Part shown: piece by piece, positions 13,050 through 26,500 of the stretch
Layout of the letters: each line of letters opens with the position of its first letter
Position numbering within the stretch: the first letter of the stretch is position 1
From: Dirofilaria immitis
Lineage: Eukaryota > Nematoda > Chromadorea > Rhabditida > Onchocercidae
DNA: 64,000 nt
Assembly: GCA_024305405.1 (NCBI GenBank)
Contig: JAKNDB010000070.1
Span: forward strand, 1,280,001-1,344,000
Direction: 5' to 3'
Notes under the pieces: generated by a model
What the model saw: only the letters and a program-made list of their open reading frames with translations
The model's database searches: none
Told to the model about the DNA's origin: nothing
Made by a program: the position numbers and the translations under genes

Positions 13050-13650
13050 GTAAATTTTTGATTTATAATATTAAATGATAATACTTATCAGAATTTTTTA
13101 CTTACAACATATCTTATTTTAAGCAATACTTATATGATTAAATGATAAGCAATTATCAGTTTTTCTGTAATGATAATAATCATCAAATTGATTTATAATA
13201 TTAAATGATAATACTTATCAGAATTTTTTACTTACAACATATATTATTTTAAGCAATACTTCTGCGATTAAATGATAAGCAATTATCAATTTTTCTTTGA
13301 TGATAATAATTATCAATTATTTTATATTATCGAATGATAGTAATTTATTGAAAATTATTTACATGCTACAACATTTCTTATTCCTTGTCAAAACCATACT
13401 TATATGATTAAATGATAATTATCAATGTTGTATGATTAAATACTTATATGATTAAATGATAATTAATTATCAATTTTTGTTTAATGATAATAATTATCAA
13501 ATTATTTTATATCATTGAATGATAGTAATTTATTGAAAATTTTTTACATACTACAGTATGATAGTAATTTACTGAAAATTTTTACATTCTTATTCTAATC
13601 AATATTTATGTGATTAAATGATAATTAATTATCAATTTTTGTTTAGTGAT
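13050..13650. repeat. Tandem repeat with a unit of about 130 bp
   Basis: Two well-matched copies (start near 13,068 and 13,197) share gatttataatattaaatgat, then acttatcagaattttttact, then gattaaatgataagcaatta. Two or three more degraded copies follow to 13,650. Confidence 0.75.
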
Positions 13651-15034
13651 AATAATCATCAAAAATCTTCTAGATTAGACTTATTTATTTACAATCAATG
13701 ATTGTAGGGAATGAATGAATGATAAATAATTATGAAATTTTCATTTGTAATGTTTTCCAAAAGTATTAATGTTGTACGGTAATAGTTTTTTAGAGCTTAT
13801 CAAACAAGTTAATAACTTATAGATTAGAAGACTTCTTATTCTAATCAATGATTATAAGATTGAAAGGTGATGAAAAGGTTAAAGGTGCAATTTAGATGGC
13901 TATTTTTAAGAGTTATTCGAGAAGTGGAAAATGGAATAGACATGAGATATAGAAGAAAAAAAAAAAAATGTTAACTAATACGTTAATTATGACCTGTATC
14001 TAAAGATTAGCCGTAATCTTCCATCATCGAATAGTAAAGGGAAAAAAAAAAAAAAGGAAAAAAAGTTCTTTAGGTGCCGGTAGATTATTCGGCGTTAATG
14101 AAGTGTAACGAAATAGTTCAAGTAGGATAAAAATAAAAAAAAAAACATTCATTTATATAATTCTAATTTTACCGAGTCAAATCGTCCGAAATTGATTACT
14201 TTAAACCTTACCAAATCGAATCATCCGAAAATTGATTATTTTAAAATTTCAGAATTTTATTTCCCTTTTTTCCCTCAGCTCTCGTTCTTTCCTTCTTTCT
14301 TACTCTATCCTCTAAAATCATTCATATTTTTATTTTATTTTAAATTCGAATTAAAAGAACGAGAAGATATATGTAATTATAAAATTTAATTAATCGATTA
14401 ATTAATCGAAATATTTTTTTGCGGCCCTCTCTCTTTTATTTTCTCAAATATCAATACACTACGAATTTTTTTAATTTTATTATCATACCTCTTTTTTTTT
14501 TTTAAATGTATAATTGAAATGATGAAGAAAAAAATATAAGAAATGAATTATCAATTAAATGAAATATTTAATATCAATTAAAAATATCAATTAAATTCAA
14601 TTACTGATTAATAATTCATTTATAGTAATTTAAATTAAAATTATAAATACAAATGCATAAATAAATAAACAATATCACTATAATTAATGATCAAGTTATG
14701 ATTAATAATTTATTTAATAACAATTTAAATTTAATGTTAAAATTTAAACTATAAGTTCAAATATGTAAATTAAATAAACAATATTATGTAAACAAAATAC
14801 ACAACATTACCCAATTAATAACTAAATTATGACTGATAATTCATTTAATAATGAATGATCAATTATCAATTAATGATCAATTAATATTGTTTACAAAACA
14901 TATCGTTTAATCCCTTTTTTTTTCTCTTCCCTTTCGTTCAATTTTTATTTATTAAAATCAAATGAAAATTTTTTTATTTTTAAATTAAAATTTTTTTATT
15001 TCATTTTTCTACGCTATATTATACCTATTCTATT

Positions 15035-15423
15035 AATATATATATGTTATTTTACACCTATTCTATTAATATATATATTATTTTACACCTATTCCATTAA
15101 TACATATATGTTATTTTATCCTCTTCTATTAATATATATATATATATATATATGTTATTTTATACCTATTCTATTAATATATATATGTTATTTTATCCTC
15201 CTCTATTAATATATATATATTTACATATATGTTATTTTATACCTATTTTATTAATATATATATATGTTATTTTATGCCTATTTTATTAATATATATAATT
15301 TATACCTATTCTATATATATATATATATATTTTACACCTATTCCATTAATATATATATGTTTTTTTATCCTCTTCTATTAATATATATATATATATATAT
15401 GTTATTTTATACTTATTCTATTA

Positions 15424-15455
<32 letters not shown>

Positions 15456-15490
15456 GTGATTTTATACCTATTCTATTAATATATATATAT
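15035..15490. repeat. (TA)-rich minisatellite
   Basis: About eleven copies of ttattttatacctattctat followed by taatatatatatatg, with variable TA length. A 71-codon Tyr/Ile-rich frame across it is repeat translation. Confidence 0.9.
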
Positions 15491-16919
15491 ATGTAAAGGA
15501 ATTAAAAAGGTAAAGATAAATAATAATTTTGTAAATATTATTATGCTAATAAATTACGAAAGATTAAATGTAATGTAATTAATATTATTGCATCATTTAA
15601 AACCTTTTTATACAATAAATATCAAATTAGATGATAAGAAGAGAGATGGAAGAAATTGTTAAGAAATATTTATTCATACACATAGTATATTCTATCTAAA
15701 ACTCATACAACAAAATAACAAAAATTGAAGCGGATCGTATGAGAAGGATTGGATTGACATAATATTGCATCATAGCATTGTCTGTCATTCATCGATGACA
15801 TATAACATCGAAGTTTTATGAAGGTATTGATTTTAGGAAATGCTTAGCTAGAGCGATAAAAAAAAAAAAAAGAAGAAATATTCAATGAACCGAACGATTG
15901 ATATTTTCCTTGGGAAAGTTATATACCATAACGGATCATCTTTGTCATCCTTATCAAAATTGTATCTGTCATTTTATATGAAAAGGGAATGCTCGAAATA
16001 TCATAATTTTATTTTCGTACTGTACTGATTAAGAAGGATTGATAAAAGTTATTTGTGATAAAAATACACTCTGGATTAGTATCCATTTTAAAGAGGAATG
16101 ATATAAATAGGAAGATGAAATTAATTAGGAATGATACGTACGATAAAAATATATATTGTTAAATGAGAATATTATCATTAGAAATCAATAATGCTTATAA
16201 ATCAAGAATGATTCATGTAGAACAGTACAACTAATCAGAAATGATATTATTCAAAATCAGAAATAACGACAAACCACGAATGATACATAAGAAATTATAC
16301 AGCTAATCAGAAATGATATTACTAGAAGTCGAGAATGATTATAAATTAAAAAATATCATAAATAGAAAGCAATAACTAATCAGAAAATACATATAGATAA
16401 AAAAAAATTACAATAATTTTGATAAATAATTTTATCGATTTTTAATTTTAAAATGAGTAAAATTTTATGACAAAAATGATAATCGATGATAATCGTTGAC
16501 AATCAATACCAACTATCGGATTAAATATTTACAACTTGAATGTGCACATTTTAAATAAGAATTTGACAAACGAAAAATTGAACCGAACAAATGAACGATC
16601 AATGATTTTTGTTAATCGGAAATCTTGCAATGATGAAATGTAGAAAAATGAAAATGTAGAAAAATATTTTATGATGAGATATTATCATTGATAACTTTTA
16701 CAATGTATTTAGATGTTTGGTTGATTGTATTTGAAAATATTTATTACCTGAAATTATTTCTTTTTTTATCATTTTGATAATACATGCTTAATTCTTGATT
16801 ATCACTTCCATAACTATTATAATTATCAAATAAGCAAATTGCAATGATACGATCATTTATTGATATGATATGCTATTTTTTATTTTTCAAACTCTTATAA
16901 TTCATTTAAAAGAAAATGG

Positions 16920-17186
16920 TACAGTAGTGGTAAAAGTAGGAAAAGTAATGCTAATACTACAGTAATGCTGATGGTACAATAATGCTAAGACAGGAAAAAA
17001 TGATCACTTTACGGAATAATTACTGTAGTAAATTTAATCATGTGTACAGTACTTTTATTAAAATTATAAAAATATATTGCATTGAGAAATAATTACAATA
17101 AATTATTCAATTTAAAAAAAACAAATTATTAAATATATATATATTTAATTTTAATTTAAATGAATACTGTATGCAAAATTACTGTA
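16920..17186. other. Cluster of TACNGTA palindromes
   Basis: Six copies of TACAGTA or TACTGTA start at 16,920, 16,958, 17,021, 17,045, 17,165 and 17,180. Otherwise the region is non-coding and A+T-rich. Confidence 0.45.
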
Positions 17187-18714
17187 ATGTAAGGTTAAAT
17201 TTTATTTTTATTCATTTGAAATTATTTATTCGACGAAAAAATAAAGCAATTGACCAGAAGTGATGAGTATGATAATAAAATTTTAAAATACACCACACGC
17301 AGTAACTGATAAAGAATAGAATGATACTGAATGCTTTATAAAAATTTCTATAAACTTTCTAAAACTTAAATTTTTTTTTCTTTCCACTTTTTATTTTTAA
17401 AATAAAATATCGTTATCAATTGGATGTTCAAAAACAAAAAAAAAACGAAAAATCATATCAAGTTATTTTCTTTTTTTTTTTTTTTGTATTTAATCATTGA
17501 AAGATTATCATTGATATTATCAATTGCTTTCGTTATTTTTTTTTGTTCCTTTCAAATTTTCATCATTAACTTTGTTATTTTGAATATTGATAAATTGAAA
17601 TATTTATAATGAATGATTGAATAATCGATCAAATAACAACAAGTAATAGAATCAAAATGAGAATATTTAGCTACTTAATATTAAAATGAAAAATTCATTA
17701 GTCTAATGGATGAGATGGATATTACTATTATTATTATTATTATTATTATTAGCATTATTAAATATGATGCATTTTCGATTTTTAATTTCTAATATTTATC
17801 TAAATTGAAACGATCAGAAGAAAATGATAAAGAAATTAATGGATGAAAAATGAAAGAGAAAAAAAATCTTTGAACTAAAATATTTTCTTTTCTCTTTTTT
17901 TTTCTTAAAATTTGTTATTTAAATTGTTATAAAATGAAATATTAAAAAATAATCATCTAATATATCGAACGATCATAGTATATGAAAGTAAATTTTCGTT
18001 ATCAAATTTTACTAACAAATTGATTAGTTGATTAAATTCGAAATGTGTTAGAGGAAAAGTTAATGCATTGAAATTTGAAAATTTAAAAGCTTTACTTCTT
18101 ATATTTATTGATAAATCAATTTTATCACATATCAATTGTGTATGATGATAGTGATCAGTGATATCTGTAGTAGTTTTAATGGAGACGATAAAGTATGAAA
18201 TTGTCAATACAGTGAACTAAATAGTTTTAAGAGAAATTTTCTCATTGCAAGCAAACATTTTCGTTTGTTAAGGTCAAAGATTAACTAAAGTTGACAATTG
18301 TCATTTGTTCCGATATGTTGAGGTCAAAATAACGGATGAACTTTAGGTGAGAAAGATTTTATTTATTCTATACACTAACTTCGTTCCATTGCAAATAAAC
18401 CTACTCAGAAATGGATTAATAATCTTGTGCATAGATAAAATATATGTATGTATATCATATCTAACTAACTTCTTTTTCAACTTTAACCTTTATTATTTAT
18501 GCAAATTATAGGCATACAAAAAACGTGAACGAAACAGAAGAGAAGAGAAAAAGAAAATTTGAAGAGGGATATTTTAATATAATTACAATGATCCACTTAT
18601 ATATTATACATATCGTAATAAGTGTACCATTTTTTCAAGCTTCTCATCAACAGATCAACAGTAGTAAAATGCTTTTTATTATCGTATACGACATATATAT
18701 GGCATTTTGTCATT

Positions 18715-19140
18715 TTGATACTATACGTGTTACGGTAATTTTTCTTTTACTTTTTTTAAATTTATTAATTTTAAATTAATTTAAAAAATTTTCAACATTA
18801 CAATAGTTTAAATTGATATCGATTATGAACGTTCCGATACTGTATCTATTACGGTAATTTTTCTTTTCCTTTTTTCCAAATTTTATTGATTTAAAATTAT
18901 TTTAAATTAAAAAATTTTAATCTTGCAATAGTTTAAATTGAAATCGATCTATGATGCATTTCAATATTACAATTGTAATGATTTTTTTTTAAATTTATTA
19001 ATTTAAAAATAATTTGATTATAAATTTTTTTCAAAGTTGTAATAGATTAAATTGATATTAAAATCGTTCTCACGATACTGTATGTATTGTGATAATTTTT
19101 CTTTTATATTTATTGATTCAAAATTAATTTAATTTTAAAA
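18715..19140. repeat. Degenerate repeat of about 120 bp
   Basis: Three to four copies share atactgtatctattacggta, then atttttcttttccttttt, then ttaaaaattttcaa, then atagtttaaattgatat. Confidence 0.7.
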
Positions 19141-20130
19141 GTTTTCAATAATTATAACAAATCATGCTGAATATGCATTTATATCAAATTGTTTCTCAAT
19201 AATTCAACTATCAGAATGATTTTCGTCTTTTTTTTTTTTTTTTATTAATTTGATACTTTTGAATGGATTTAAGTTTAAATTTTTAAAATTAAAATAATAT
19301 AAAAATTTCTATGATATAATAGTTGAAAATCAAATAATTTTGATTTTGAAATTATCTTATACTACTTAATTATCATTAATATTTATCTCTTCGCTGTTGC
19401 ATTTTTTAATTTTTAAAATTTCTTTTCAAATTAATCAAAATTATTTCAAAAATTATTTTTAGGCTACCTGAATAATCTAAATTAAATGTTATAAAGGAGA
19501 AAATTTTTCATGCTCCATTACATGAAATGCATAATTAATTAACAGTTATCGATATATCTGTAAATGCTAAACAAATGATGGCTTTACGATATTTTATGAT
19601 ATCATATAATTAACCATGAAATACAGCTGCCACATTTTAGCAAATAGTTAATTTTTCCAATGTTATACGATTATATTAATACAGTAAATATGACGAGAAC
19701 TAAAACGTTTTACCTGTTCGTTTAAAATTTAATTGAAAAAGAAAAAAAGTCTTATTTGAATTAAAAATTAAAATATAAATTAAAAATTTTTAATTGTGAT
19801 AATTAATCGTTAATTTATTATCTGTGAGCAGCGATGTTATTTTTTACATAAATGATAAGGGATGATAAAAAAATTATCAATAAAATCTTATTATTTAGCC
19901 TAGTTTTATTTTTTAATTAAATTAAAAAAGTTAATCGTTGAATTTTTTTTTTTTTTTTACTCAGTTTTTCTTTTTTTCCTTTCTTATCTTTTCCTACTTT
20001 CATTTTTCCTATATTAGTCTATTCATTGAATCAGTAAATTGATAACATTCAAAATTCATATTATTGATTATATCAGATTTTGGAAATTAATCAAATTTAA
20101 TAAATAAATGATAGCAGTAGAGATAAATTT

Positions 20131-20185
20131 GTTAAGAGAAATTGAGCCAAGTTTGACTTTGTTAAGAGAAATTGAGCCAAGTTTG
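20131..20185. repeat. 25-bp direct repeat
   Basis: gttaagagaaattgagccaa plus gtttg occurs at 20,131 and again at 20,161, 30 bases apart. Confidence 0.85.
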
Positions 20186-20984
20186 GCCTAATTTTTACAT
20201 ATTGGATTCCAGATTGATATCATTTATTTATCGTTGATGAAGCAGAAAAACAGAAGTATTAGAAATGGATAGATAAGGCGTTGTTTCGTAATGCAAATCC
20301 GTTCCAGCTGTCTTCATAATTGTATATATTATTGTAGTCTAATTTTTCTTTTTTTTTTTTTTTTCTTCTGAAGAGAGAGAGAGAGAGAGAGAGAGAGGGA
20401 AAGAGGGAAAAGATATGGAGAAAAATGAAATGATGATTTAATTGTAATAAAATATTTTTAAATATGTTAAAAGAGGAAGTATGCAATTATCAATGATTTT
20501 ATAGTGATCATAAATGATCATAAACGATTAGAATTTTAAATCAAATTCTTCGCCTTTTAAAAATAGCAATCTTAAAAGTTTCATTCATTCATTCATTCAC
20601 TTTTTTTTTCTTTACAAATCATCAACAAATTTTATATGTAAAATTACAATTAAAATATATTTATTCCTAAATTATTTCAAAGTTTTTTTTTTTCTTTCTT
20701 TTTTGACAATTTTATTTTAGAAAAAATTTTTTACTTTAATTAAATGTTGCTGAACTGTTATTAACGAACTTCGTAAATGAATTGTTAAATAAAATTTTTC
20801 AACCTTTTATAATTATCATCCTTTATCACTCATATATCAAGCAAAATTTTTTTTTTTATAGAGATGAGGGAGCCTCTACGAGTGGAAAATTTGGCATTTT
20901 TCTAATTTAACATTTAACGTTTGGTTCATCTCATAGCTGCTTATCAATCAATTATGATATTTGGAAATTGATAAAAAAACTCAA

Positions 20985-21240
20985 AAACTTTTTGATAAAA
21001 AAAAATATGTACTTATTTCAATTGATGCTTATCAATGATATATTATCAATGATATTATGATATTTAGAAATTGATAAAAAAAAACTCAAAAAACTTTTTG
21101 ATAAAAAAATATGTATTTATTTCAATTGATGCTTATCAATGGTATATTATCAATGATATTATGATATTTAGAAATTGATAAAAAAAAAATTCAAAAAACT
21201 TTTTGATAAAAAATATGTATTTATTTCAATTATTAACAAT
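20985..21240. repeat. Tandem repeat of about 115 bp
   Basis: Two full copies and part of a third share tatttcaattgatgcttatc, then atattatcaatgatattatg, then aactttttgataaaaaa. Confidence 0.8.
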
Positions 21241-22639
21241 AAAATAATTTATCAAATTCGAATTTTTTTTTCCATAAATTTCAAATGAATTAATATGTTT
21301 AATTGCTTATTCGATAAAATTTGAAGGAATAAATCAAAACGAATGATTTATCATCATAATTTCACATTACTATAAAATAAAATCAATGAAAGATGAATGC
21401 AAGAATGCAAGAGGAGAACATTTGTGGATATTATCAGAAAATTTTTACACCTTATCAAAGATAAATAATTTAATATCTTATGCATAGATCAAATATAGGA
21501 AAATTGATAAATTATAATATAAAATAATTTATGGAAATTTAGATTTCATTTGAATAAAAAACGAAAACGAAAACTATGAAGAAATAGAAGAATAAAACAA
21601 ATAATTTATTTGTCTTTTTTTTTTTTCATATAATTTTGTCGTTCGTTTTATTTTTAATTCATTCTTATGAAAATAACAAAAAAAAAAAAAAGGAAATTTA
21701 AATTTTTATCCTAAAATTTAATTACTTCAATTATCGTAGAAAAGATTTTTTATTTGCAATGAATGGCATATACAATTTATGCATAAGTAAACATTGTTAA
21801 TTGATATTTATGATACAGTAACAATCCTTTGAAATGGAATTATTTCTTTGATAAATCATTTTACCAAATGTAACCACTTCATTAGCTTAATGAGCTTTAT
21901 CGAATCATATTACAAAGGTTGTAAAATTCATGGATAATCAATTTGATCATAGTTTCCATTCATTCATACAAAAAAAAAAAAAAAAAGAAATTGAACATAT
22001 TAAATTCCTGAAATTATTTTACCGTAATTAATACTTCAAAATTTTAAGATTTAAAAAATAAATAAATAAATAAAAAAAGTAAAATGCTCAAACATATATA
22101 TATATATCATTTCTGCTACATCCTACTTTAAGAAATTAGAATTTCCCGAGATATACCCATATCATATACTTATACTTCTCGTCATTTAAATATATAGTAA
22201 TATTTTAAATGATATGCTAAATGATTATTATAAAATAATTTTTTTTTTGCAACAACAAATCATCATAAAATTTGATGCACTCACGCGATACAGATAATCC
22301 TTTAAACGTATGCGTATATACGTCAAAATTGATTGTATCAAAATAAATTCTCGATTTATCGGCTCCATTCGTCCTTCTTTTATACCTTTGTTATTGCTCA
22401 ATCAGGCAAATACAATTTTTATTCTTGCAAATCGTAAAAATATCAATCAAAATATTTCATTATACAGTAAAGTGCATATAATAATTACAATTTACTATTT
22501 AAAACGTTTATGAGTTCAGAAAAAATTTTATTTTATATATTTTCAAAAGGGAACACTAAAAATATATGCTTATAATGTAAAATAATTTAGATAGAATTGT
22601 TATGAATGAGAAGAAAAAGTTAGATTAATAATTCTTTTC

Positions 22640-22780
22640 TATTTTATGATCATAAAAATTCTCTACTTTTATAATCATGATAATTCTTTCCTACTTTATG
22701 ATCATGAAAATCTCCACTTTATGATCATAATAATTTGTTTCTATTATAAGATGATGAAAATTTACGCTTTATGATAAATA
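22640..22780. repeat. Short repeat of about 50 bp
   Basis: Four imperfect copies of a unit like ttttatgatcataaaaattc followed by tctactttat. Confidence 0.65.
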
Positions 22781-23299
22781 CAAGAGTTTGAAATAGAATT
22801 TAAGAAAAAAAGCTAGTATAAAGCAAGTACAATTCATTTGGAAGTAAATAAAAGAGAACAATATAAAATTCTTCATCTGGAAAATCATATTGCTTCTTGT
22901 TCGAATCAAGATATAAATGAGATTATAAGATAGTTCTGAATGTATATAATTTGAATAAAAAGATGAATAACGAAATATTGCTAAAATGCAACCAAATATC
23001 TCTGAATAAATCTAAACTTTTATTGATTCATTAAAATCATGCATTGGAAGCAATATTGATCTTTTTATTTAATGCAATAAATCACTTAAATAAATTCATA
23101 AAAGTTATATGAAATTATCACTAATTAACAAAATAAAAATGAAGTTATTTATGAACAGAGCGATTTTTTTCTGAAAAGAATTAGACGATAATATGAATAA
23201 TTTTACTAAATAATGCCTGATCTGTTTTTTCATTATATTAATCGATAACAGTAAGGCTAAGTTATAAAAAGCGAAACAATAACCAGATAATTTTTAAGC

Positions 23300-23374
23300 A
23301 TCGTAGACAAGAATTATTTAGTAAGCATCGTAGACAAGAAAATCGTAGACAAGATCTAAGCATCGTAGACAAGA
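23300..23374. repeat. Four copies of ATCGTAGACAAGA
   Basis: The 13-mer occurs at 23,300, 23,327, 23,342 and 23,362, irregularly spaced, directly before the perfect hairpin and 170 bases beyond the stop of the integrase-derived gene. Confidence 0.85.
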
Positions 23375-23413
23375 AAAAGCTGTCTCGAAAATGATTTCGA
23401 GACAGCTTTTTCT
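23372..23413. repeat. Perfect 19-bp hairpin
   Basis: Arms AGAAAAAGCTGTCTCGAAA (23,372-23,390) and its exact reverse complement (23,395-23,413) flank a four-base loop ATGA. It lies just downstream of the integrase-derived gene, in its likely 3' UTR or beyond. Confidence 0.9.
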
Positions 23414-23540
23414 GTTATATACTTAAATAATTTGCAATATTTAAGCATAAAAAGAAGATTCTAACAAATAAATCATTTTTGATATCATATTGTGTACTGC
23501 TCGAAGAAACAATCACAATCATAAAATTTCGATTAAAAAT

Positions 23541-26500
23541 CTATGTAGGACTTAGACGTTGTGGAGGTGCAGATACACGTTTTGTACTTCGCATCGATAG
23601 AATTTCTGTCTGAAATGGAAAGCATCTTTTTTCAAAGAAGAACCAAGAAGAATCTACTACCACCAGAAGAATCTTTAAATAATATTTCTTAATGTATAAG
23701 AATAAATGTAAACTATGAAAAAATATAGAATTAATAAATTTTTTAAAGCATTATATTCCTTTATTAGTCACGGTGAATAAAATCAATTAGTCATAACTTC
23801 TTTTTCTATCGCTAAGAATTTGAAGGAAGTAGCATTGTCGAAGTCAAAAAGACGGTGACAAATCATAAAAGTAGGAAAGAGATGTCAGAATCATTATTTC
23901 AATAAAATTAACTTAAAATAGCCTTGAAAAGATAAATTTTTCATATTCAGAATATGTTCAAAGTTAGAAAAGAACATACTTGCAAAGGATTTTGCTGAAT
24001 TTTAGACACTTTACCACTTTCCGTCATCATTTTTGAATCATCTCGAGTCAGAAATACCGATTGGTCCGGAATCTAAAATAACTGTGACAATTTCCATCAA
24101 CAATCACTCACAAAAAATGACAGCTATAAACGTAAAATGGTTTGAAAAAAAAAAACAAAAAAAATTAGATAAAACAAACGACCTCGGGAGATGCACCTTG
24201 TCCATTTGAAGCAACATCGATGCTTTCATCGTCAACATCTAATCCTTCCAATTCATGAGTGTTCGAAATCAGTAAATTATCTGAAACTATGCTAACATAA
24301 ATTCCACGCTTAACAAAAGTATGGAAAATATTCATCAAAAAGTAATATTAGTATCAAAAAAAAAAAATATGGGATGATAATTTTAAAAAATACTGCACAA
24401 ACAATTTCGGAAAAAAGCTGCTGAAAATAATCAAATTGTGAGAAAATGAATTGCTTAAACAATGGAATGAATCGATCAACATCCTATATTTCTACTAAAG
24501 ATAATCTCTCTCAGTGAATCACAGTTTTGATTTTTTCATGCACATATGTTGCTCGATTATAATTCAAGCTCGATTTGATAGCTATTCAAGGCAGTTCTTC
24601 GATAGCAACAGTTCGACGTAATTCGACAGGAACAACAGTTCGGAGAATTCAACACAACAGGAATCACTGTTCGAAGACCAAGAAACAGCAGTGGATATAT
24701 ATGTATATATCGGAAAGCCTTATATTTATGTAGACCTGACTTTGACAATAACTTTAATTCAAACTTCTCATATATTGTCAAAAATCATCAAAAATTATAG
24801 GAGATTTCAAAATTAAAAACCTTTTGATTCATAAAGTTCCACTGGTTGATATCCATATAAGCGTTCAGTGGGAAGTCTCTGGAAAAAATTAGAAAATAAA
24901 TCGATCATCAAAACATAAGTAAACAAAAATTTAAGGAAATAGAAAGCCTGAAAAGCATAATTGGTATACCAACCGAAACCACTGGATTTTCATCGCAAAC
25001 AAAATTTGAATAGCAAGCATTACCATACTGAACCTACAAGCGCAAAAAATGAAAACCAATTTTCCTTAGAGTGTAATGCATAATTTTAAGGTTATGGAAA
25101 ATTTCAATATTTGAAAAGCACAATTTCATTTTTGCGAATGTAAGTTGATAAGACAATACATCACAACTAACCTGCAATCGCCTTTTTTAGCTGAAAATGC
25201 TCCTACATCATAATCGAAATGTACATTACTCAGTTGATCTTCTCGTCCTGTTATTGAATTTGTGTTCGATGAACTCGGGAAGAGTTCGATATAACGACCT
25301 CCTGCAACATTCAAAATAAATTTTCTGCTTATAGTGAAAATGCAAAAATACATGAATAAATGTATTTAAAGACGGACCTTGGAAAATCCAGCGAGAACTT
25401 GAATGATCGACTTCAGATTTCATTCGTCTTGGTATCGTAAGCAACCTAAAAATTATAATTATAGTTTGTACAGTAAAAACAAGAAATGAAAGAGTTTTCT
25501 AATAGCCAATATCTTTTGGAAGCATATAAGATGATAAAATTAACTTCTTTTGGAAGCATATAAGATATATTAGAAATCCATTTTATCAAACAGAGCACAG
25601 AATACAACCTTAAAAAATAACAGAAAATCTGTACCTCCGTTCTCCATTCGCTGCCAATTTAAGTACAGGTGCAGTTGAATTCTGGAAAAAGTACAATCAT
25701 TTAAGACTATTCCAAGGAACTTCGAACACTGTTAACGATATATGTTCTTCAGAATGGAAATCAATTTGATAATCAATTACGACAAAAAATTAACCTTAGG
25801 ACGTGACATCGGTATTTCGCGTGGTGGCACCTTTAATCGAGAATGATATGGACAATTCATTTTAAGACGTTGGCAACAAGCCTGCGATAATTTATACGGA
25901 CAATTTTGATTATAAACTAACTCGCAGAAATCATAGCCGCATTTACATTGAAATTCCAATTCTCGACGCCTTACTGCAAATAATTCTTTGTTGGAAATTC
26001 CATTTATGAAAAAATGATTAATTAAGGAAAGAACTTTGTCATATTTTCGAGCAAAATAAAAACGAACTCGCTAAAGTGAATATATAACTAATAATAGTAA
26101 TAATAATAATTGATAATAATAATTATAATTATTATTATAAATATTATAATTAATAATAATATTGTTATTAACCAAAATATTAATGAACATACCGACATTT
26201 CTACGCCTTGCAAGATCCGCAGTAGAAGGAGCGATATCATAGGGTGAAACCCAAGCACATAAAGAGCCTCAAAACATTTAATCAGAATGTTTTTTTTTTT
26301 GACTGGCAATAAATTCAAATTTTCAAATAAGTAAAATTGGCAAGAACGCAAAAATCTTTCAATAGATTAAGGAAAATCTTAAGATATTTTTTATCCAGAT
26401 GGATGATTGATGGAATCAAACAACTTCCACCATACAAAAATCACTACAATTAATAGAAATTCTTTGTTGAATCGCAAATCACAAAAAATTCTTTAAAAAT

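Larger units (their letters stand above)
9500..23290. other. Gene-free stretch
   Basis: Apart from the listed repeats I see only A+T-rich DNA with frequent homopolymers of 10-20 bases. The short open frames (for example 14,192-14,389, 17,424-17,609, 18,525-18,779, 22,310-22,513) have no homology, no splice context and repeat-like composition. Confidence 0.7.

Noticed and set aside
18525..18779. 84-codon plus-strand frame
   Set aside because: No homology; its end overlaps a ~120-bp repeat and composition is that of the background.
24557..24781. 74-codon minus-strand frame inside intron 23 of the integrase-derived gene
   Set aside because: Flanking exons 23 and 24 join in correct phase (split GAT codon) without it; it holds an imperfect acagttcg repeat and no domain.
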